Origin: Candidatus Aminicenantota bacterium | GTDB taxonomy: Bacteria; Acidobacteriota; Aminicenantia; Aminicenantales; Aminicenantaceae | Assembly (NCBI GenBank): GCA_030617525.1 | Contig: JAUWVG010000031.1 | Location: forward strand, 1 to 11,273 | Reading direction: 5' to 3' | Length of the DNA stretch: 11,273 nt | Shown here: piece after piece, positions 7,129 to 11,273 of the stretch | Numbering within the stretch: the stretch's first letter is position 1 | Layout of the letters: each line of letters begins with the position of its first letter | Position numbers and translations under genes: made by a program | The notes under the pieces: generated by a model | Told to the model about the DNA's origin: nothing | The model's database searches: none | Seen by the model: only the letters and a program-made list of their open reading frames with translations

Positions 7129-7386
7129 TCAATCTTGGATATAGGGCAGCAGGGCGAGCAATCTTGCCCTCTTAATCGCCACGCCCAATTTTCTTTGGTG
7201 ATAGGAACAGGTTCCGGTCACGCGTCTCGGAGTTATTTTCCCTCTTTCTGAAGAATACCTTCTCAGAATATCAATTTTTTTATAATCGATATCCCGGATG
7301 TTTCGTTCACAAAAGCGGCAAACTTTCCGCTTGGGCGGGAAAAATTTTTTATAAGACGGTCTGTCTCTTCTCTGTTCTCTTGCCAT
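7129..7386 (-). CDS. rpsR: Ribosomal protein bS18, zinc-binding (C+) form
   Basis: A small-subunit protein that forms a heterodimer with bS6 on the platform of the 30S subunit. The 85-residue product shows the family core: KVCRFCERNIRDIDYK (21-36), a basic middle, and the C-terminal helix with RKLGVAIKRARLLALLPY (65-82). Cys23, Cys26, Cys60 and His63 form a plausible zinc site, marking the C+ paralogue type; many bacteria carry a C- form without these ligands. The ATG at 7386 comes one base after the rpsF stop, with AGGAG seven bases upstream inside the end of rpsF. The tight spacing suits equal production of the bS6 and bS18 partners. Identification is certain. Confidence 0.98.
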   Translation of the reverse strand: MAREQRRDRPSYKKFFPPKRKVCRFCERNIRDIDYKKIDILRRYSSERGKITPRRVTGTCSYHQRKLGVAIKRARLLALLPYIQD

Positions 7387-7387
7387 T

Positions 7388-8038
7388 TTATTTCTCCTTT
7401 TCTACTTTTACAGCCGCTTCTTCCTTTTCCGGAGCAGCCTCTTTTTTCTTCTTTGTCTCCGTGTCTTTTTCCTTCTTTTTTGGAGCAGCGTCCTGTGTCT
7501 CCTCCTTTTTCTTTGCCGGAGTCTTCACTTCTTCTTTCTTCTCTTCCTTTTTTTCTTCTTGCTTTTCTTCCTTCTTTTCTTCCTTCTTCTCCACGACTGC
7601 TGTTTCCTTCATTGGTTTCTCTTCAGGGGCAGGCTCTACGGGCTTTTCTTCGACGCTCTTCACTTCTTCAGGTTTCTTCTCCGCACGGGGTTCTTCACGA
7701 GGAGCGGCCACGGCTCTAGATGCCCCCTTCCTTACTCTTCGGATATTGTCTCTCTCCTCCATCTTGATTGTCAGGTAGCGGATAACAGCTTCTGTCTGTT
7801 TGAAATTCCTCTCCAGCTCCACCGGGATATCGACATCCCCTTTGTAAAGAAAAAAGACATAGACCGCATCATCGAACTTTTTGATCGGATAAGCGAGTCG
7901 CCTTTTCCCCCAGTTGTCCACATTGATCATCTTCCCTTTTTTTTCGGAAACGATCCCCGCCATCTTTTCAATGAGCTTTTCAGCTTCTTCTTCAGGCAGG
8001 GTGGGAGCAATGAGGAATGATGTTTCGTATAGTCTCAT
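7388..8038 (-). CDS. rpsF: Ribosomal protein bS6 with a long Lys/Glu-rich C-terminal extension
   Basis: A small-subunit protein that pairs with bS18 and binds central-domain 16S rRNA. Residues 1 to about 100 are a normal bS6 ferredoxin-like fold: MRLYETSFLIAPTL at the start, NWGKRRLAYPIKKF (42-55) and the closing helix NFKQTEAVIRYLTI (78-91). The remaining 115 or so residues are Lys, Glu, Ala and Pro, including a near-perfect KKEE repeat at 151-170, and have no recognisable domain. Typical bS6 has 95-135 residues, so this one is close to double length. In E. coli, RimK adds glutamates to the bS6 C-terminus; a genome-encoded Glu-rich tail is suggestive by analogy only. AAGGAGG lies five bases before the ATG at 8038. 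The ssb gene that often follows rpsF elsewhere is absent. Confidence 0.96.
   Translation of the reverse strand: MRLYETSFLIAPTLPEEEAEKLIEKMAGIVSEKKGKMINVDNWGKRRLAYPIKKFDDAVYVFFLYKGDVDIPVELERNFKQTEAVIRYLTIKMEERDNIRRVRKGASRAVAAPREEPRAEKKPEEVKSVEEKPVEPAPEEKPMKETAVVEKKEEKKEEKQEEKKEEKKEEVKTPAKKKEETQDAAPKKKEKDTETKKKKEAAPEKEEAAVKVEKEK
7528..7592. repeat. Polypurine/polypyrimidine tract encoding the bS6 KKEE repeats
   Basis: Sixty-five bases of the plus strand are all C or T except one G at 7561; the minus (coding) strand is therefore almost pure purine. Within it a 12-base unit related to TTCTTTTCTTCC recurs. The tract reflects Lys/Glu codons (AAA, AAG, GAA, GAG) in the rpsF tail. Such tracts are prone to slippage and can adopt triplex structures. 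No function is implied by the sequence. Confidence 0.8.
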
Positions 8039-8101
8039 AAATGCCTCCTTATGGCTTTAAAGCTCCTTCTTTTTCCAGAAGGAACAAGGAGCTTTTTTAT
8101 T
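8039..8101 (-). promoter_or_regulatory. rpsF leader with a 10-bp hairpin and competing anti-Shine-Dalgarno segments
   Basis: Between the pth stop and rpsF, AAAGCTCCTT (8059-8068) and AAGGAGCTTT (8086-8095) are perfectly complementary, giving a 10-bp stem with a 17-nt loop. In the minus-strand RNA, the 5' arm CUCCUU can instead pair over six bases with AAGGAG of the rpsF ribosome site (8043-8050). A second segment UUCCUUCU (8077-8084) can pair with the 3' arm. On the plus strand the stem is followed by a T run (to 8098) and resembles a terminator, but no plus-strand gene ends here. In the rpsF direction only three U follow, so it is a poor terminator. I did not see the CCG element of the known S6:S18 leader motif. 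Confidence 0.5.
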
Positions 8102-8659
8102 TCAATTAAATTGGTTCATGGCTTTTTCAATATCACCATTGAGGATTAAATCCAGGGCCTTTTGTGCCGCGCTCAAACCCATGTTCAGCAGAGAAAAATC
8201 CTTTTCTTCAAAAGGAGCAAGGACAAAGTCCGTCGCTGTTTCATCCGGTGCAAGGGGGCCTATCCCCACTCTCATCCGGGGAAACTGGGTTGTTTGAATC
8301 TCCCTGACAATGGAGTTCATCCCCTTGTGTGTGCCGGGACCCCCGCTTGTCCTAATCCGTATTTCTCCGAGCGGAATATCTAGATCATCATAGACAACAA
8401 GCAGGTGCTCCGGAGCAACCTCCCGGCTTTCCAAGACACATTTGACAGCCAGCCCGCTATTATTCATATAGGTCTGGGGAAGAACCAAGAGGATTTTTTC
8501 TCCATCCTGCTCTGTAAGAACTGTTTTGGACAAACAGGACCTCTTTCTCAATTTAATCTCCCAGCTCTTGGCCACACGTTTGACAAAAAAAAATCCAACA
8601 TTGTGACGTGTGTGGATATACCGTTTTCCAGGGTTCCCCAATCCAATTATAGCCCACAA
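8102..8659 (-). CDS. pth: Peptidyl-tRNA hydrolase
   Basis: It cleaves peptidyl-tRNA released from stalled ribosomes so that the tRNA is recycled. The 185 residues carry the family set: GLGNPGKRY with Asn9, catalytic His19 in RHNVG (18-22), PQTYMNNSG (61-69) with Asn66, and YDDLDIPLG (90-98) with Asp91. The fourth conserved segment reads GGPGTHKGMN (106-115), with Lys112 where E. coli has Asn114. The start is TTG at 8659, chosen because it begins the family fold directly and has AGGAG six bases upstream; no ATG is nearby. It lies 11 nt after rplY. Nine consecutive U in its mRNA (8585-8593) encode Phe23-25. Identification is certain. Confidence 0.97.
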   Translation of the reverse strand: MWAIIGLGNPGKRYIHTRHNVGFFFVKRVAKSWEIKLRKRSCLSKTVLTEQDGEKILLVLPQTYMNNSGLAVKCVLESREVAPEHLLVVYDDLDIPLGEIRIRTSGGPGTHKGMNSIVREIQTTQFPRMRVGIGPLAPDETATDFVLAPFEEKDFSLLNMGLSAAQKALDLILNGDIEKAMNQFN

Positions 8660-8665
8660 GCTTGA

Positions 8666-8670
8666 CTCCT
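8666..8670 (-). promoter_or_regulatory. Ribosome binding site fixing the TTG start of pth
   Basis: AGGAG lies six bases before the TTG at 8659 and abuts the rplY stop codon. Together with the family N-terminus beginning exactly there, it supports TTG as the real initiation codon. A TTG start usually lowers translation. Confidence 0.75.
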
Positions 8671-9342
8671 CTATTCTTCCTTCTTTTCCTCTTTTTCCTC
8701 GTCCTTATCTTTTTTGATTACTTCAGGCTCTTCTCCTTCAGCCATCACTTCTTCCTCTTCTTCTTCTTCGACTTCCGGCTCCTCTTCTTTGGCAGGGGCC
8801 TGGATCAGAACAAGAACCATCTCTGAATCACTCGTGATTACTGTCCCTTCAGGAGCGCTGATATCTTCAACTTTGACAGATTGATGAAGGTGAAGTTCCT
8901 CAATATCGACTTCAATACTCTCAGGGATATCTTTTGGTAAACATTCGACCTCGATCTCCCGTGAGCTGAAGTCGACAAAGCCTCCTTCCGTCTTGACTCC
9001 AACAGCTTCGCCAATAAGAACGACAGGAACAGCTACCCGGATCATTTTATCCATGACAATTTGGATCAAATCCACATGAAGGAGTTCATCTGAAACGGGA
9101 TTGATCTGAAGCTCTTTGATCATGGCATCTTTTTTTTCCGAATCAAAAGACACCACAAAAAGCGTGTTTTCCCCAGTTTCAGACTTCAAGATAGAAAACA
9201 TATCTTTTTTATCTAAAGTCAATGCAACATTATCCAATCCTGCACCGTACAGAATGGCCGGAACCCGGCCTTCCCGACGGACAACACGGGACGCATTTTT
9301 CCCAAAATTTTCTCTCTTTTCTGCTTTGATCACCAAGCTCAT
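8671..9342 (-). CDS. rplY: Ribosomal protein bL25 (CTC family) with an acidic tail
   Basis: A 5S rRNA-binding protein of the large subunit, in the long CTC form with two domains. Residues 1 to about 92 are the 5S-binding domain (GKNASRVVRREGRVPAILYG at 14-33; ELLHVDLIQ at 86-94). Residues about 95-182 are the C-terminal beta domain (VPVVLIGEAVGVKTEGG at 105-121). Residues 184-223 are almost only Glu, Asp and Lys. CTC proteins often have a short acidic tail; about 40 residues is on the long side. The ATG at 9342 has AGGAGG eight bases upstream and lies 13 nt after prs. The order prs-rplY-pth is conserved in many bacteria. Identification is certain. Confidence 0.97.
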   Translation of the reverse strand: MSLVIKAEKRENFGKNASRVVRREGRVPAILYGAGLDNVALTLDKKDMFSILKSETGENTLFVVSFDSEKKDAMIKELQINPVSDELLHVDLIQIVMDKMIRVAVPVVLIGEAVGVKTEGGFVDFSSREIEVECLPKDIPESIEVDIEELHLHQSVKVEDISAPEGTVITSDSEMVLVLIQAPAKEEEPEVEEEEEEEVMAEGEEPEVIKKDKDEEKEEKKEE

Positions 9343-9355
9343 CTCTCTTTCCTCC

Positions 9356-10285
9356 TTAGGTAAACAGGGAACTCACTGAGCTTCCCTCATGAATTCTTTT
9401 GATGGCTTCACCAAAAAGCTCAGCCACCGAAAGTACGCTGATTTTCCCTGTTATGTTTGATTCTTCATTCAAGGGAATGGTATTTGTGACAACCAGCTTC
9501 TCTAACAATGATTGTTTGACTCTCTCGTTTGCCATCCCCGATAAAACGGGATGAGTGCAGGCGGCAAAGATTCGCCGGGCACCTTCTCTTTTCAGGGCCT
9601 CCGCACTCTGTATGAGTGTTCCAGCTGTATCGACCATGTCATCGAGGATGATGACATCGCTTCCCTCAACGTCTCCAATCACATTAAATACCTTGGCGAC
9701 ATTCGGGGCCGGCCGGCGTTTATCAATTATGGCCAGTTTAGCATCCAGTCTTTTTCCGAAGCTTCTCGCTCTCCCAACACCACCGGCATCTGGGGAGACC
9801 ACGGTGATGTCCTCCAGCTCCATTGGAAGGAAGTGCTTTGCCAGAACCGGGGCCGCTGTCAGATTGTCAACGGGTACGGAGAAAAATCCCTGGATTTGAG
9901 GAGAATGAAGATCCATAGTTAGGATTCGATCTGCTCCGGCCGCCTCAAGGAGACCGGCAATCAACCGGGCCGTAATAGGCACGCGAGGCCTGTCCTTCCA
10001 ATCTTGACGAGCATAACAGTAATAAGGGACAACCGCCGTTATGCGTTCAGCAGAGGCCCGCTTAAATGCGTCAATCATGATGAACAACTCCATTAAGTTG
10101 AAGTTGGCATCACTGGCCCCGGATTGAAGGATAAACACATCTTCTCCTCGAACATTTTCATCGACATAGAAATGGATTTCTCCATCACTGAATCGATCCA
10201 AGACACATTTTCCCAGACCGATCCCCAGATAGCTGGCCACTTCCGATGCCAGGCTTTTGTTTGAGGATCCTGCAAAAACTTTCAT
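9356..10285 (-). CDS. prs: Ribose-phosphate pyrophosphokinase (PRPP synthetase)
   Basis: It makes PRPP from ribose 5-phosphate and ATP for nucleotide, His, Trp and NAD synthesis. The 309 residues match class I enzymes: RFSDGE (31-36), NVRGEDVF (44-51), YARQDWKDRPRVPITA (91-106), DLHSPQIQGFF (125-135), the catalytic-loop DKRRP (188-192) and the PRPP-binding loop LDDMVDTAGT (214-223). YARQDWKDRP carries Trp96 where Arg or Lys is usual. The start is ambiguous: ATG at 10285 (AAGGA six bases upstream) gives the family N-terminus MKVFAG, while an in-frame GTG at 10303 with AAGGAG eight bases upstream would add six residues. I took the ATG. It follows tRNA-Gln by 71 nt. Identification is certain. 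Confidence 0.96.
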   Translation of the reverse strand: MKVFAGSSNKSLASEVASYLGIGLGKCVLDRFSDGEIHFYVDENVRGEDVFILQSGASDANFNLMELFIMIDAFKRASAERITAVVPYYCYARQDWKDRPRVPITARLIAGLLEAAGADRILTMDLHSPQIQGFFSVPVDNLTAAPVLAKHFLPMELEDITVVSPDAGGVGRARSFGKRLDAKLAIIDKRRPAPNVAKVFNVIGDVEGSDVIILDDMVDTAGTLIQSAEALKREGARRIFAACTHPVLSGMANERVKQSLLEKLVVTNTIPLNEESNITGKISVLSVAELFGEAIKRIHEGSSVSSLFT

Positions 10286-10356
10286 GCCATTTCCTTCCTT
10301 CACGCCCTATTCTCCTTGCCAAAATACTTAAGAAAGAGAGTTTTTCTTTCTCTTTT

Positions 10357-10421
<65 letters not shown>

Positions 10422-10431
<10 letters not shown>

Positions 10432-11273
10432 GCATTTATGCTGTCCCAGTACTGCGCCCGTGAAAGCGGCTTAACCAGGCTCAGCGAATATTCGTTCTTT
10501 AGCCTTTCGTATGCATCCACGGCCTTTTTCTCTTGATGAAAAAGACCGAAAACCGTAGAACCAGAACCGCTGACAAGAGACAGCTCTGACCCCAGTTTGT
10601 AGAAAAGGCGCTTTATATCTCTGAGCTGAGGATGTAAGAAAAATACCGTCTCTTCTAAACTGTTTTCTAAGGAACCGTACTCAAGGTTGTCTAGAAACTT
10701 GATAATTTTACTGTCTTTGTCCTCTGAAGTCAAGAGTGAGAGTCGCTTGTAGACCGATGACGTAATGATGGACAGCTCCGGAAAAACGAGCACACAGGAG
10801 AAGGGCGCCAGGTCTTTGGCCCGGGTCAGTTCATCCCCTTTTCCCAGGCCGACACACAATCCCCCTTCGAAAAAATAGGGGACATCCGCACCTAGAGTCC
10901 TCCCCATTTCCACAAGCTCTTCTTTGGTGCGCTTCAGCCCCCAGATTGCATTTAAAGAATGAAGCGTCATGGCCGCATTGCTGCTGCCGCCCCCCAATCC
11001 TCCGCCAACCGGAATGTTCTTGGTTACATGTATTTCGATACCGGAAGAAACATGGAACCTCTCCTTGAGAAGTTTCGCAGCCTGATAGATAAGGTTCCTC
11101 TCGTCCCAGGGAATACCTGAATGTTTTCCTTTGAGAATAATCTTTCCGTGAGTGTTGGGGATAAACTCAAGAATGTCGTATAAATCCACGCACTGGAAGA
11201 GTGTTCGCAGGTCGTGGTAATTGTCCTGTCTTTTCCTGATCACCTCTAATCCCAGGTTTATCTTTGCGAACGA
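10422..11273 (-). CDS. ispE: 4-diphosphocytidyl-2-C-methyl-D-erythritol kinase IspE (N-terminus cut off by window edge)
   Basis: A GHMP-family kinase that phosphorylates CDP-ME in the MEP pathway to isoprenoid precursors. At least 283 residues are visible; only about six N-terminal ones appear to be missing, because the frame is open to the right edge and reads SFAKINLGLEVIRKRQDNYH with the catalytic-type Lys4. The ATP-binding loop PVGGGLGGGSSNAA (visible residues 88-101) and the catalytic Asp130 in GADVPYFF follow. The third GHMP motif SGSGSTVFGLF lies at 235-245. A GTG at 11243 is internal and not the start. The C-terminal residues overlap the tRNA-Gln gene by ten bases. Identification is certain. 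Confidence 0.96.

Noticed and set aside
7103..7132. Ten-residue extension of bL9
   Set aside because: GGAGG sits correctly before the ATG at 7102, and the family begins there.
7528..7592. CRISPR or other interspersed array suggested by repeated TTCTTTTCTTCC-like units
   Set aside because: The units are contiguous, keep the reading frame and encode the bS6 Lys/Glu tail; there are no spacers.
7380..7778. Plus-strand open frame rich in Ser and Phe opposite the rpsF tail
   Set aside because: It is the mirror of Lys/Glu codons on the coding strand, with no start signal and no recognisable domain. The same applies to the frames opposite rplI and rplY.
8059..8098. Rho-independent terminator for a plus-strand gene
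   Set aside because: The stem and T run fit, but no plus-strand gene lies upstream of it; I treat the structure as part of the rpsF leader.
10322..10356. Hairpin after tRNA-Gln as a terminator
   Set aside because: Only a seven-base, nearly all A-U stem with a nine-base loop forms and no clean U run follows directly, so it is unlikely to terminate; prs can be read through from upstream.

Overview
All recognisable genes lie on the minus strand and read from the right end of the window to the left. It is a housekeeping block from a diderm (Gram-negative-type) bacterium of moderate GC content. The gene order ispE, tRNA-Gln, prs, rplY, pth, rpsF, rpsR, rplI, dnaB, radA resembles Desulfobacterota and relatives such as the Acidobacteriota/Aminicenantes group. 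That placement is inferred from synteny and from the form of MlaD; the sequence alone does not fix the phylum.

Right part (8100-11273): the 3' portion of ispE (isoprenoid synthesis) runs into a tRNA-Gln(UUG) gene that overlaps its last codons. It is followed by prs (PRPP synthetase), rplY (ribosomal protein bL25 with an acidic tail) and pth (peptidyl-tRNA hydrolase, TTG start).

Middle part (6170-8100): a 62-nt leader with a hairpin precedes rpsF-rpsR-rplI (bS6, bS18, bL9). bS6 and bL9 carry long, highly charged C-terminal extensions that roughly double their usual size. dnaB, the replicative helicase, follows, possibly with its own promoter in the rplI-dnaB junction.

Left part (1-4814): a three-gene lipid-transport module, mlaE-mlaF-mlaD, is packed between dnaB and radA with 1-nt spacing or stop/start overlaps. 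The MlaD homologue is not the short E. coli type. It has an inner-membrane anchor, one MCE domain, a long helical stretch and a C-terminal segment that looks like an outer-membrane beta-barrel. One polypeptide might therefore span the periplasm and dispense with MlaC and MlaA, neither of which is present here. radA (DNA repair and recombination) and a truncated membrane-anchored PIN/TRAM protein of the YacL type close the window. In many bacteria ispD/ispF lie beyond that gene.

There is no mobile element, CRISPR array, prophage gene or pseudogene, and no stretch above 100 nt without a gene. The points most worth following are the putative trans-envelope MlaD, the charged tails shared by three ribosomal proteins, the rpsF leader with competing pairings around the Shine-Dalgarno site, and the ispE/tRNA-Gln overlap.
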